This document shows positions 36,124-43,845 of a stretch of DNA of 64,000 bases, piece after piece (positions within the stretch are counted from its first letter, which is position 1; every line of letters begins with the position of its first letter). The notes beneath the pieces were generated by a model. That model was not told the origin of the DNA and searched no databases. It saw nothing but the letters and a program-made list of their open reading frames with translations. A program made the position numbers and the translations under genes. Origin of the DNA: Syntrophus aciditrophicus SB (GTDB lineage Bacteria > Desulfobacterota > Syntrophia > Syntrophales > Syntrophaceae); the NCBI RefSeq assembly GCF_000013405.1, contig NC_007759.1, forward strand, positions 496,001 through 560,000, given 5' to 3'.

Positions 36124-36587
36124 CCATCTCGAAGAAGGAACTGGCGATCATCCACATCGCCAAGGCCCAGTGCGGCTGGACTGACGAGGAATACCGGCAC
36201 ACCCTGAAGGACGGCTTCGGGGTGTCTTCGTCGAAAGAACTGACCTCGAAGCAGGCGGACAGGCTGATCGCCCTGTTCCAGGCGGACGGCTTCCGGATCG
36301 TGAGCAGACCGAAGCGGCAACCCTCCGGCAATCCGGCGAATTGGGACAGGCTGCCCCTGCTGAAGAAGATCGGCGCGATCCTGGCCGACATCGGCAAGAC
36401 GGAAGCCTACGCCGACGGCATCTCCCGGAGGATGTTCAAGGTGGACGCCTGCCGGTGGTGCACGCCGGAACAGCTCTGGAAGATCGTCGTCGCCCTGGAA
36501 TACACGCGGAACAAGCTGACCGGCGAGGGGCCGACGGAATCGATAGCCCGGAGAAGAAAGAAAGCGCTCAAAGCGCGCAACGCTTAA
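36120..36587 (+). CDS. GemA/gp16-like regulatory protein (DUF1018)
   Basis: 155 residues from ATG 36120, with GGGAGG about seven bases upstream. The family pattern is clear: KELAIIHIAKAQCGWTDEEY, then SSKELTSKQADRLIALF and a C-terminal WCTPEQLWKIVVALEYTRNK. In Mu, GemA (gp16) alters host gyrase expression and DNA supercoiling. Here it lies in the expected early block between HTH genes and Gam. Confidence 0.85.
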   Translation: MTISKKELAIIHIAKAQCGWTDEEYRHTLKDGFGVSSSKELTSKQADRLIALFQADGFRIVSRPKRQPSGNPANWDRLPLLKKIGAILADIGKTEAYADGISRRMFKVDACRWCTPEQLWKIVVALEYTRNKLTGEGPTESIARRRKKALKARNA

Positions 36588-36601
36588 GGAAGGAGGCAGA
36601 A

Positions 36602-36781
36602 ATGGACGTGATTATCGTCAAGGACGAGGGAATCGTGGGCGTATACAACAAGTTCCAGCGGCTGGAAAAGCTGATTTACGTCATGGCCGATGAGCCCTAT
36701 GAACCGATTCATCACCGCATCCTGCGGGAAATGTGGGATGCCATCAAGGCCCACGCCACAGGGAAAGGAGGCCGGACATGA
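36602..36781 (+). CDS. 59-residue early protein
   Basis: Strong AAGGAGG ribosome site. The protein has a beta-rich start (MDVIIVKDEGIVGVYNKF) and helical remainder ending in a basic tail; no motif is recognised. It overlaps the next gene by four bases (ATGA), supporting translation. Confidence 0.6.
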   Translation: MDVIIVKDEGIVGVYNKFQRLEKLIYVMADEPYEPIHHRILREMWDAIKAHATGKGGRT

Positions 36782-37218
36782 ACAGCGGAACAGAAAATCT
36801 ACCGCCCCGGAAGAACCGGAAGGAGGCGCGGCAGAGGCTGCAGAAAGAACTGCATGAATCCCGGAAAAGCCGCCTGAAGGACGAGCTGATGGAGCACATC
36901 GGCCGCCAGAACGCCATCGGGATGGCGGAACTCCATGAGCTTATCTACGGGGAGAGCTGGGAGAACCGGATCAACGACACCCGGGGCATCCGGAAGCTGA
37001 TCACGGAGCTGCGCAACGAAGGCCGTCCGATCTGCTCGATCTCGAACCGCAACGGAGGCGGCTATTACCTGGCCGCGGCGGGCAGCGAGCTGGAGAATTA
37101 CCTGCAGGCCAACGAACGGCGCGCCCTGCGGGTGCTGGCCCGGAATTCCCGAATCAAGAAGATCGCCCTGCCGGAATACCTGGGACAGGTGCGGCTCAGT
37201 CTGGAGGAGGCGGCGTGA
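36778..37218 (+). CDS. winged-helix/HTH early protein
   Basis: 146 residues from ATG 36778. A basic helical start (about 8-35) is followed by a winged-helix-like unit (about 38-100) in which GIRKLITELRNEGRPICSIS and GGGYYLAAAGSEL match the recognition helix and wing. Phage replication-regulator and DUF-type HTH proteins show this layout. It overlaps both neighbours by one to four bases, typical of the compact early operon. Confidence 0.65.
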   Translation: MNSGTENLPPRKNRKEARQRLQKELHESRKSRLKDELMEHIGRQNAIGMAELHELIYGESWENRINDTRGIRKLITELRNEGRPICSISNRNGGGYYLAAAGSELENYLQANERRALRVLARNSRIKKIALPEYLGQVRLSLEEAA

Positions 37219-37382
37219 TGGAATTGAAACCGTGCCCGTTCTGCGGGGAGAATGATGTGGAGGTAATCCATACGGTTATGGGGAATTACTATTATGTGAT
37301 CTGTCGGGACTGCGGCGCTGCTGGTCCTGTCCAGTATTCATCAGCGGCGGCGATTCACATATGGAACAGGAGGGCGGCGTGA
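37218..37382 (+). CDS. Lar-like restriction alleviation zinc protein
   Basis: 54 residues, too short for most gene finders. The Lar pattern is complete: LKPCPFCGEND, then YYVICRDCGAAGP and a C-terminal AAIHIWNRR. The four Cys form a zinc ribbon. Rac-prophage Lar modifies EcoKI activity to relieve restriction. Here the start overlaps the previous stop, and the stop overlaps the Gam start, so it is translationally coupled to an anti-nuclease gene. Activity against a given restriction system is unproven. Confidence 0.75.
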   Translation: MELKPCPFCGENDVEVIHTVMGNYYYVICRDCGAAGPVQYSSAAAIHIWNRRAA

Positions 37383-37873
37383 TGGCGAAGATGACGGCGA
37401 CAATATGCGAAGGTGTTGACTTCCGTGAGAAGGCGGACGAACTGCTGCGGAGGCTCCTGTGGTTGAAGGCGGTGGAAGTTCAGGTGGAGACCGACGCCAA
37501 TGCCGAAATGGAAGCGCTGGCCGCCCGTTATCGGGACCAGCTTTCCCGGACTCAGCAGTCCATCAGGGACAAAGAGGCGGAACTCCAGAAGCTGATGAAG
37601 GCGGGCCGGAGCGTATTTTTCGCCGCCGGCGATGTCTGTCTGCTGGCCGCCGGATCGCTGCTTCGCCAGGTGGAGAACAAGGTGAGGATCCACGGGAAGA
37701 AGGACGAGGTGGTCGGGAGGCTGGAGGCCGCCGGCTTCCACGAGGCGGTTAAGGTGGAAAAGACCTTCGACCGGGACCTGATCAATACCTGGAACGATAT
37801 GAAGCTCGGTCTCATCGGCGCGGAGCGCAAGGCCGTGGAAACGTTCAACTACGATCTGAAAAAGACGTCCTGA
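37382..37873 (+). CDS. gam: Mu Gam-like host nuclease inhibitor
   Basis: 163 residues from ATG 37382 (coupled to the Lar-like stop); the open frame reaches 37361. It has the Gam fold of two long antiparallel helices (about 10-70, with IRDKEAELQKLMKAGRS) and a C-terminal beta/alpha part (KVEKTFDRDLINTWNDMK). Mu Gam is a Ku-like dimer that binds DNA ends and blocks exonucleases such as RecBCD. It protects the infecting DNA. Confidence 0.85.
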   Translation: MAKMTATICEGVDFREKADELLRRLLWLKAVEVQVETDANAEMEALAARYRDQLSRTQQSIRDKEAELQKLMKAGRSVFFAAGDVCLLAAGSLLRQVENKVRIHGKKDEVVGRLEAAGFHEAVKVEKTFDRDLINTWNDMKLGLIGAERKAVETFNYDLKKTS

Positions 37874-37960
37874 TGACGTCTTCCTTTCCTTCCGGAGGGC
37901 GGGGCGGCGACTTCTCTTCCGGAGGGGAGGAAAGATTTCATTTTGAGAAGGGATGGAAGA

Positions 37961-38263
37961 ATGACGGTTGACGAACAGTTGCGGGAAATGGTGAAGGCCT
38001 GCGGGCTTCCCGTGCGGGGAAGTTACCGGAACGCCGAGGTCTGCATGATCCTCGGGTTTTCCCGGGCGACGTTCTGCCGGCTCATCGATGCGTGGCAGCC
38101 CGACGACAACGGCAATCCCGTCGTTCCCTATTCCCTGAAATCCTACATGCTCCGGCAGGAACGCCGGGTAAGCTGGGACGAGCTGGCGGCCTTCCTGGAG
38201 CGCAACGACACATGGGAGCGCCGCTACGGGATGCAGGACGAGCGGCAACTGAGCCTGTTATAA
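37961..38263 (+). CDS. HTH-domain early protein
   Basis: 100 residues from ATG 37961; the frame is open to a TTG at 37943, but GAAGGG fits the ATG. A MerR/excisionase-like HTH is visible (NAEVCMILGFSRATFCRLID), followed by VPYSLKSYMLRQERRVSW. It may be a late-early regulator. It ends 24 bases before the convergent minus-strand gene, with no terminator between. Confidence 0.6.
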   Translation: MTVDEQLREMVKACGLPVRGSYRNAEVCMILGFSRATFCRLIDAWQPDDNGNPVVPYSLKSYMLRQERRVSWDELAAFLERNDTWERRYGMQDERQLSLL

Positions 38264-38287
38264 CAGGTGTTATCCGGCGACAAACTT

Positions 38288-38599
38288 TTAAGAACGGGGA
38301 GAGGCCATTTCCCGAATGGTATTCTCGTCAAAGAAATCGATAGCGGGCAGCCCGGCCCTTTCCCGCAGCTCGTTAATGGCGACGGCCAGCGCATTGTATT
38401 GCATCGCGTTTTGTATCGCCGCCCTGATCCTGCGGTCCTGCTCGGCTGCGGCTTCTTTTTCCCGGGCAATGCGCCGGCGGCGAAAAGCGTCATAGACGAG
38501 CCAGACATTAAGCCCCACGGCGAGAAAGAAGAAAGGCCAACCGAAAATTCTGCCGGGGTCGGCCTGAAAGTAAGCAATAACGTCCTTGAAGATGTGCAT
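38288..38599 (-). CDS. reverse-strand membrane protein inside the early operon
   Basis: 103 residues from the Met at 38599, chosen because GGAGGT lies seven bases upstream; the frame is open to 38710 and would add another hydrophobic segment. A membrane helix (about 15-38, IFGWPFFFLAVGLNVWLVYD) is followed by a basic stop-transfer (AFRRRRIAREKE) and a helical cytoplasmic tail. It is the only convincing opposite-strand gene within the early block, a typical place for a lysogeny-expressed moron such as an exclusion protein. That role is inference. Confidence 0.65.
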   Translation of the reverse strand: MHIFKDVIAYFQADPGRIFGWPFFFLAVGLNVWLVYDAFRRRRIAREKEAAAEQDRRIRAAIQNAMQYNALAVAINELRERAGLPAIDFFDENTIREMASPRS

Positions 38600-38779
38600 G
38601 GCATGACCTCCGTAATCAAGGAAGAACCTGAAAATAACGATGCAGTAAGAAGAGACCGTCAAGACGGTCATAATCCAGCGAGGGATCACGGGCGTTCTCC
38701 GGAGGGTCATTTTGATTGGCGAATCGGAATATAGTCCTCCGGAGCACCCGTGTCAATAACAGAAAAAGGACGCTTCAAG

Positions 38780-39352
38780 ATGTCTTCAACAACGATTAAA
38801 TGCCCAGTGTGCCTGGCGGAGATCGACGTCCTGGAAGCCCTGGCGGAAGGTGATCTGCGGGCGGTTCTGGAGATGCAGGACGCCTTTTATCCGCATGGCC
38901 GCCTGGTGCGGGCCTACTTCGAACTGTTCGGCGTGTCGCCGGGATTCCGGAATGTTCACCGACTGCGGGTCCTCACGGAAGAGATGCGGACGCTCTTCGA
39001 GCGGGAGGAATTCTCCTACAACCGGAAGTTCTACCGGATCTCCCGCGCCGGCATTGCCGAGGCCCTTTCCGGCATGGTCAAACGCCGCTTCCCGGAGCCC
39101 CTGAAGAACCACAATTATCTGAAGTCCTGTATGATCACGATTTCCGAGCGGGAAGCCTCGACAGCTTCGAAAACGGCGGAACGGGATCTGAGGAAGAAGG
39201 AAACCGGCCTGCGATCCGGAGCGCGATATCCCGTCACGGAGGAGACCGTGACGGTCCCGAAGATGAAGGACGTTCCTCCGGCCCGCCTGACGCCCGAGCA
39301 GATCGAGGCCAACCGGAAACGGCTCAAGGACATGATCACCGGAATCGGATAA
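38780..39352 (+). CDS. Mu-like phage protein with N-terminal CPVC motif
   Basis: 190 residues from ATG 38780. The start carries one Cys pair (IKCPVCLAEIDVLEAL) without a second pair, so a full zinc ribbon is unlikely unless it dimerises. The middle is helical (HGRLVRAYFELFGVSPGFRN), and the C-terminus is acidic/basic mixed with KRLKDMITGIG. I know of similar uncharacterised proteins in Mu-like prophages. It resumes rightward transcription after the reverse-strand gene. Confidence 0.65.
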   Translation: MSSTTIKCPVCLAEIDVLEALAEGDLRAVLEMQDAFYPHGRLVRAYFELFGVSPGFRNVHRLRVLTEEMRTLFEREEFSYNRKFYRISRAGIAEALSGMVKRRFPEPLKNHNYLKSCMITISEREASTASKTAERDLRKKETGLRSGARYPVTEETVTVPKMKDVPPARLTPEQIEANRKRLKDMITGIG

Positions 39353-39448
39353 GAAACATGCCGCCGCCCGGCGCCGAGGCGGGGAATATCGGGCCTCCAT
39401 ACTCAGGTCCCGCCGGAACCGCCCTGTGGAATCCGGCGATAAACCTTA

Positions 39449-39604
39449 ATGATAAACTGGCATATTTTTATACTTTCCCAAGCGTTCTGGTTGGCGGAGA
39501 CGGCATATTTCGGCTGGAACCTTACCCCGCAGAGTGATGCCGATATTATCTGTGATGGAATGGTTGTGCTCATCGGCGCTCTGGCATTCCTCAAGCCGAG
39601 TTGA
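39449..39604 (+). CDS. 51-residue two-helix membrane peptide
   Basis: A short ORF with two hydrophobic segments (about 3-18, WHIFILSQAFWLAETAY, and 33-48, CDGMVVLIGALAFLK). The ribosome site is weak. It fills the gap between two clear genes and ends 20 bases before the next start. A holin-like or signalling peptide is possible; it could also be spurious. Confidence 0.45.
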   Translation: MINWHIFILSQAFWLAETAYFGWNLTPQSDADIICDGMVVLIGALAFLKPS

Positions 39605-39624
39605 AAAACGACAAGGAGAAAAGC

Positions 39625-40371
39625 GTGAAACAGAAGTATTTTCCCACGGAAGAAGAGCTGGAACTGATCCGGAAGACATACGACGGCAGTTCGCTGGCTC
39701 TCAACCGGATCATGCGGCTTCTGGGCCGTAAATATCCCCGCTGGTATGTGCGCAGATTAGCTGCACACATGGGGCTGGCTATCCCGAAGCCTGCGGATTG
39801 GACGGCCGCCGAAGAATCCTATGTGGCGGAGCACTACCCGAAGATGGGAGTGAAAGCCCTGCAGAAAGGCCTGCGTCATAATTTTGGAGTATCCCGCTCC
39901 ACCACGGCAATTCACGTGAAAGTCAAGCGGCTCGGACTGCTTTCCGCCGACGGCGAAGGCTTCACGCTGCGAGGACTGTGCAAGCTGCTCTGGAACGACC
40001 AGGAGAATCATTCCATCGTTTACCGCTGGATGGAGAAGGGATGGCTGAAGGGGAAGCGTCGCGGAACGTTGCGCAAGAAATGCCAGGGCGGCGATCACTG
40101 GTATTTTGATCCGGAATGGGTGCGGAGTTTCATCGTCGCCCATCCCGAGGAGATCGACCTGCGCCTGGTGGATCCCGTGGCTTTCATCCGCCTGGTGGCC
40201 GGCGACAAGGAAATACTCAAGATCTGCAAGTGCCCGGCCTGCGGACTGGAGCATGAAACAAAAACAATCAACCCCGGTCTGGTCATGCCCCGGATTTACT
40301 GTCCGTCCTGCAAAAAGCGGATCGCGGAAACGAAGATGGACGATGACTGGGTGCGGGCAATGGAGGGATAA
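39625..40371 (+). CDS. HTH/SANT-like DNA-binding early protein with zinc ribbon
   Basis: 248 residues from GTG 39625 with AAGGAG seven bases before. Two tandem Myb/SANT-like HTH units occupy about 5-110 (FPTEEELELIRKTYDGSS; DWTAAEESYVAEHYPKMG), then an excisionase-like HTH (about 115-165), and a C-terminal four-Cys zinc ribbon (CKCPACGLE to IYCPSCKKR). The layout suggests a phage transcription regulator. It occupies the region where Mu carries its middle-transcription regulator Mor, but it is not homologous by eye. Confidence 0.7.
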   Translation: MKQKYFPTEEELELIRKTYDGSSLALNRIMRLLGRKYPRWYVRRLAAHMGLAIPKPADWTAAEESYVAEHYPKMGVKALQKGLRHNFGVSRSTTAIHVKVKRLGLLSADGEGFTLRGLCKLLWNDQENHSIVYRWMEKGWLKGKRRGTLRKKCQGGDHWYFDPEWVRSFIVAHPEEIDLRLVDPVAFIRLVAGDKEILKICKCPACGLEHETKTINPGLVMPRIYCPSCKKRIAETKMDDDWVRAMEG

Positions 40372-40372
40372 A

Positions 40373-40693
40373 ATGGAATTTTCGTCACTGTTAGAAGCGT
40401 TTGCTGTGTACCACCGGGAGCCGGAAGGCAGCCGGGCATATCTGGACGCAATCGCCTATATCCTGCGCAGCGTCCCGCCGGAGATCAAGGAAGAGTTCTA
40501 CCGGATCGTCTTCTCTCATTTTCCGGAACTGAAACCGGATTATTACGACAAAGAGGGAAACCCGCTTTACGACCTGGATCATGCCTGCGAATTTCTGGGC
40601 CTGTCGGACGAGGACAAGGAGCGGTTTATCGAGTGGGCGCAGGATCAACAGGGTATCTTCGCCGATCCGGAGCGCCTGCATAAGATACAGTAA
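40373..40693 (+). CDS. acidic early protein of unknown function
   Basis: 106 residues, acidic and helical (SVPPEIKEEFYRIVFSHFPE; FLGLSDEDKERFIEWAQDQQ). It starts one base after the previous stop. No domain is recognised. It is the last gene before the structured leader, so it closes the early operon. Confidence 0.6.
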   Translation: MEFSSLLEAFAVYHREPEGSRAYLDAIAYILRSVPPEIKEEFYRIVFSHFPELKPDYYDKEGNPLYDLDHACEFLGLSDEDKERFIEWAQDQQGIFADPERLHKIQ

Positions 40694-40716
40694 AAAATAA
40701 ACTTGACAAATTCAAA

Positions 40717-40889
40717 GGATTTGGGGAAGCTCTGGCTTCCTAAATATCCTACGGGGCTGCCCCGGCCTCAAGTGCGACCACGCATGGCGCGAAAGGGGGT
40801 TTTTATTTGGATCGAATGGTCCGAGTTGCCGGGATACCGCGAGGTCCTGGGCGCTACCGTAGGTGCGTAGGAACAACTCGGGCTTTTTT
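40717..40889 (+). promoter_or_regulatory. structured leader with terminator before the ORF6N gene
   Basis: Four hairpins follow one another: GGAAGC/GCTTCC extended by GGAT/ATCC (40717-40749), CGGGG/CCCCG (40752-40764), TGCG/CGCA (40773-40784), and CCGAGTTG/CAACTCGG (40821-40828 with 40874-40881) followed by six T. The last is an intrinsic terminator with a long folded loop. A TTGACA at 40703 has no matching -10. The next gene starts 35 bases after the T-run, so attenuation or antitermination is plausible. Confidence 0.6.
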
Positions 40890-40923
40890 GCGCCCCAACC
40901 CTAAAACTTACGGAGGAAGAACC

Positions 40924-41721
40924 ATGAGCAACAAGCACAGCATCGCCCCCGAGCACCCCAGCCATCCGTCTTTTGATTCCCTCAACGAACTCTGCCGTCC
41001 CCTCTTCGGCGGCAACGCCTTCGGCGATCCGCGGGAGGAGCAGGCCGTCCATCTCCTGCCTGGCCGGGAACCCTTCATGCTGGACCGGCAGGTCGCCGCC
41101 GTCTACGGCGTTCCGACAAGGCGGTTGATGGAGCAGGTCCGGCGGAACGCCCAGCACTTCGATTCCGACATGCTCTTCCAGCTCACCGCGGAAGAGCTGA
41201 AAAGCCTCCGGTCGCAAAATGCGACCGCCCCCGTCAACCAGTATCTGCCCTACGGCTTCACCCAAATCGGGGCGAACCATGTGGCCTTCTTCCTCAAGTC
41301 CGAACAGGCCCTGGAGCGTTCCAAGAAAATCAGCCGGTACTTCGTCGCCTTCGAGAACCTCCTGCGCTCCGCAAAAGGACGGTCGGAGCTGGGGAAACTG
41401 GCCCGGTCGCAACCGGAGACCGCCCCGCAAACCGGCGCCGTTCCTGACGGCAAGACGCTGATGGACACGGACCGGGTGATCGAAATGTATGAGCTCATCA
41501 TTGCCATGCAGAAGGAGAAGATCGAGCATCTGAAGTCGGGGGCCGGTTCCCGCAAGGCGGTCAGCCTGGAAGAGGTGCGGCGCATCCTGAAGCTGGCTGC
41601 CGCCGGTTACGGTTACGCGGACATCGCCAAGGCTGTGGGCCGGAAGAAAGAGACCGTGGAGACCGTACTGCGTCGGGAAAGGCAGCGTCAGGCGTCCCTG
41701 AAGAAGGAGGCCCATCAATGA
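40924..41721 (+). CDS. ORF6N-domain protein with C-terminal HTH (antirepressor-like)
   Basis: 265 residues from ATG 40924 with CGGAGGAAG upstream. An ORF6N domain spans about 40-140 (MLDRQVAAVYGVPTRRLMEQ, then FQLTAEEL and GFTQIGANHVAFFL). A helical linker follows, and the C-terminus has an HTH (SLEEVRRILKLAAAGYGYAD, then IAKAVGRKKETVETVLRRER). ORF6N proteins are often antirepressors. Position at the early/late boundary and the leader in front suggest a regulatory role in the lytic switch, perhaps in place of Mor; that is inference. Confidence 0.75.
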   Translation: MSNKHSIAPEHPSHPSFDSLNELCRPLFGGNAFGDPREEQAVHLLPGREPFMLDRQVAAVYGVPTRRLMEQVRRNAQHFDSDMLFQLTAEELKSLRSQNATAPVNQYLPYGFTQIGANHVAFFLKSEQALERSKKISRYFVAFENLLRSAKGRSELGKLARSQPETAPQTGAVPDGKTLMDTDRVIEMYELIIAMQKEKIEHLKSGAGSRKAVSLEEVRRILKLAAAGYGYADIAKAVGRKKETVETVLRRERQRQASLKKEAHQ

Positions 41722-41954
41722 ACACGCTGTTCTGCCCCTGGGCTCCCGTCTGGGACGCCCACATCGAGGTTGCCCGACTGCGGGGCGTCGTGGATCTGAT
41801 TGCCATCCTTACCGGCCCCGTCCATTGCAAGGATGACTCGGAGATCGCCATCTTTCATGAGGTCTTTGCCGATCTCTCCGAGCGCCTTGCCGAAGTGGAA
41901 AAAACGCTGACCGGCAGTCTGGACCATATGAAGACACTCCCAACGCAGACCTAA
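41718..41954 (+). CDS. small protein coupled to the ORF6N gene
   Basis: 78 residues, ATGA overlap with the ORF6N stop. Helical, with a hydrophobic patch (VARLRGVVDLIAILTG) that is short for a membrane span. No family is recognised. It ends directly at the double hairpin. Confidence 0.6.
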   Translation: MNTLFCPWAPVWDAHIEVARLRGVVDLIAILTGPVHCKDDSEIAIFHEVFADLSERLAEVEKTLTGSLDHMKTLPTQT

Positions 41955-42024
41955 CCATTTTGCCGTCCCCGGCAAAATGGCAAAGCCCAAAAGGCCCGGA
42001 ACCCCTCCGGGCCTTCTCTTTCTT
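41955..42024 (+). terminator. tandem hairpins ending the middle operon
   Basis: First hairpin: CCATTTTGCCG (41955-41965) with CGGCAAAATGG (41970-41980), 11 perfect pairs, four-base loop. Second: AAGGCCCGG (41991-41999) with CCGGGCCTT (42007-42015), then CTCTTTCTT. The second is a good Rho-independent terminator; the first may protect the mRNA end. The late promoter should lie in the next 100 bases. Confidence 0.8.
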
Positions 42025-42126
42025 AACCCGTTTCACCCCCCTTAATCCCTGTCTCAAACCCCATCACACCAGAAGGCCATCCTTTTATACCCCTGCTAAA
42101 GTGCACGGGAAATTAAGGAGGCCGTC

Positions 42127-42378
42127 ATGTCGGAAGGGCTAATCACCTGGGAATCAGTCAAGAAGAAAGGTTCGGAGCATTACAAGAGCAAGGGAGGCGT
42201 CGAGCCCATCGATCTGTACCGCTCCCTGGGCATCCTGGACAGCTTTGCCCTGGGCAGCATCATCAAGTATGCCTCCCGGCAGGCAAGAAAGGGGCTGAAT
42301 TCGGACGACTGCCTGAAGATCAAGCATTATGCGGACATCCTGATCTCATCCCTGTCGGTGAAGGAGCCCAAGCCATGA
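42127..42378 (+). CDS. DUF3310 family protein
   Basis: 83 residues with AAGGAGG upstream. It has the DUF3310 pattern of phages: a His-Tyr start (EHYKSKGGVEPIDLY), LGSIIKYASRQARKG and a paired helix (DCLKIKHYADILISSL). These are small helical phage proteins linked to nucleotide metabolism by annotation only. It is the first gene of the late operon and overlaps the endolysin by four bases. Confidence 0.75.
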   Translation: MSEGLITWESVKKKGSEHYKSKGGVEPIDLYRSLGILDSFALGSIIKYASRQARKGLNSDDCLKIKHYADILISSLSVKEPKP

Positions 42379-42773
42379 GCCGCCTGATTTCCGACTGCCT
42401 TCCCGAACTCCAGGAGAAGGCGGAAGCCTTTTCCGTGGCGATGGTCAACGCGGGGATCCCTTTCATGTACACCTGCACCAGGCGGACACAGGAAGAGCAG
42501 GACGCCCTCTATGCCCAGGGGCGGACGAAGCCGGGAAAGATAGTCACCTGGACGCGCAAGTCCAAGCATATCGACGGCAAGGCCTTCGACATCGCCATCC
42601 TCAGGGATTTCAAGCCCTGCTGGGATGTGAAGGTCGACGTGAACGAAAACGAGATTCCCGATTACGAGGAAGCGGGCCGGATCGGCGAATCCGTGGGTCT
42701 GCGCTGGGGCGGGAGATTCAGGAACAGCAAGGGGAAGCCGCGCCCGGATTATCCCCACTTCGAGATCGCTTAG
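42375..42773 (+). CDS. M15-type endolysin (L-Ala-D-Glu peptidase-like)
   Basis: 132 residues. Zinc-site and catalytic residues of VanY/M15 enzymes are visible: SKHIDGKAFDIAI gives the HxxxxxxD pair, and the C-terminal YPHFEI gives the second His. No signal peptide or cell-wall-binding domain is present, so a holin should be needed. It cuts peptidoglycan stem peptides for lysis. Being first in the late block matches the position of the Mu lysis gene. Confidence 0.88.
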   Translation: MSRLISDCLPELQEKAEAFSVAMVNAGIPFMYTCTRRTQEEQDALYAQGRTKPGKIVTWTRKSKHIDGKAFDIAILRDFKPCWDVKVDVNENEIPDYEEAGRIGESVGLRWGGRFRNSKGKPRPDYPHFEIA

Positions 42774-42782
42774 GAGGAAACA

Positions 42783-43139
42783 ATGAGCAGATGGTTCTGT
42801 GTGAAGGAAAGCGTTGAACCGGCCGTCTCCATGCTGGCCTTTGTGGCCGGCGGGCTGGTGAAGGCCAACAATCCTGCTTTGATCGAACCGGCCACGCCGG
42901 TGGCGAAAGGACTGCTGGAGACCATCGAAAGCGGGGCGAGCCGGGAGGCGGTCAATGCCCTGCTGAAGGAAGTCGTCTCCACCCTGTTGGAGAAGGTGGA
43001 CAAGCCTGAAGTTCAACTGGCCGTCAAGGCGGCCCTGAGCAAGGTCAGCTACAATGCCGATTCCGGGGACATGCCGGACATCGATCTTCCCCTGATCAGG
43101 AGCCTGACGACAGGGTTCCTGGAAGGACTGACGGCATAG
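42783..43139 (+). CDS. late protein of unknown function, possible holin-associated
   Basis: 118 residues with GGAGGAAAC upstream. A mildly hydrophobic stretch (about 14-32, AVSMLAFVAGGLVKANNPAL) is followed by amphipathic helices. It sits directly after the endolysin, where holins or spanins occur, but it does not show a clear membrane topology. Confidence 0.55.
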   Translation: MSRWFCVKESVEPAVSMLAFVAGGLVKANNPALIEPATPVAKGLLETIESGASREAVNALLKEVVSTLLEKVDKPEVQLAVKAALSKVSYNADSGDMPDIDLPLIRSLTTGFLEGLTA

Positions 43140-43148
43140 GGGTTGACG

Positions 43149-43583
43149 ATGACGAAAATCCTGGGTCCGCTGCTGACAGACAATATTGACGATACGAAAT
43201 ACGTCCGTCTCATCGCTCCTTTCCGCTTTGTCTCGGACGTTCTTTACAGGGAGGGCCTGGCCAATGATGTCACGATGCCGGCGGGTTTTGTCATGGATTT
43301 CGAGAGCGTTCCGCTCATCCGGGGAACGAGCAAAAGAGCGGGGGCGGCCCACGATTACCTCTGTCGATCTGATTCGGATCCGGTGGTGAGCAAGGCCGTC
43401 GCTGCGCAGGTTTATCTGGAGATCATGGCGTATCGGGACGGCCTCCTGGAAGACGGACTGCTGGGAAAACTCGACCGCTGGTGGCGCCGCCGGCTGAAAT
43501 ATGCCGTAGTCCGCGTGGCTCCCGGCTATTTCCACAAGCATAAGGTGTCGGCCACCTACGAAGAACTGGCAGGGCTGATCTGA
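43149..43583 (+). CDS. DUF1353 phage protein
   Basis: 144 residues from ATG 43149; the frame is open from TTG 43143. The DUF1353 pattern is present: strand-rich VRLIAPFRFVSDVL, MPAGFVMDFESVPLI, then RAGAAHDYLCR and helices ending in a basic part. Family members occur in phage late regions, and some have been suggested to be peptidases; the function here is unknown. Confidence 0.75.
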   Translation: MTKILGPLLTDNIDDTKYVRLIAPFRFVSDVLYREGLANDVTMPAGFVMDFESVPLIRGTSKRAGAAHDYLCRSDSDPVVSKAVAAQVYLEIMAYRDGLLEDGLLGKLDRWWRRRLKYAVVRVAPGYFHKHKVSATYEELAGLI

Positions 43584-43584
43584 C

Positions 43585-43845
43585 ATGGATGAAATCGATC
43601 ACGCCCAGCAGCACGAAGCCATGCACCGGGAGATCGCCCTGCGGGAGCACTTCCGGAGAAGAGACAATTATTCAGAGAGAGGCCGGAACCCCGGCCTGCA
43701 TCCGAAAGGAGCGGGACCGGGGGAAAGGCGAATCTGCCGGGACTGCGGCGAGGAAATTCAACCCGCCCGGCTGGCCGCCATGCCCTTCGCCGTGCGGTGC
43801 ATCGAATGCCAGGGGATAAAGGAACGGAGGGAGCGTCATGGGTGA
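43585..43845 (+). CDS. DksA/TraR-type C4 zinc finger protein
   Basis: 86 residues. An N-terminal helix (HAQQHEAMHREIALREHF) is followed by a C4 finger, ICRDCGEEIQPARL and VRCIECQ. Short phage TraR/DksA homologues can bind the RNA polymerase secondary channel and mimic ppGpp effects. It overlaps the next gene by eight bases. A role in late transcription control is inferred. Confidence 0.8.
   Translation: MDEIDHAQQHEAMHREIALREHFRRRDNYSERGRNPGLHPKGAGPGERRICRDCGEEIQPARLAAMPFAVRCIECQGIKERRERHG

Noticed and set aside
37874-37960. TTCCGGAGG repeats as a terminator or operator pair
   Set aside because: Purine-rich ribosome-site-like repeats with only short pairing and no T-run; too weak to call.
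40703-40731. TTGACA as a complete sigma-70 promoter
   Set aside because: No acceptable -10 box at 16 to 18 bases; it may be chance or an activator-dependent site.
42327-43586. Minus-strand 419-codon ORF across endolysin to DUF1353
   Set aside because: Runs antisense over four well-supported genes; His/Arg/Gln-rich shadow composition.
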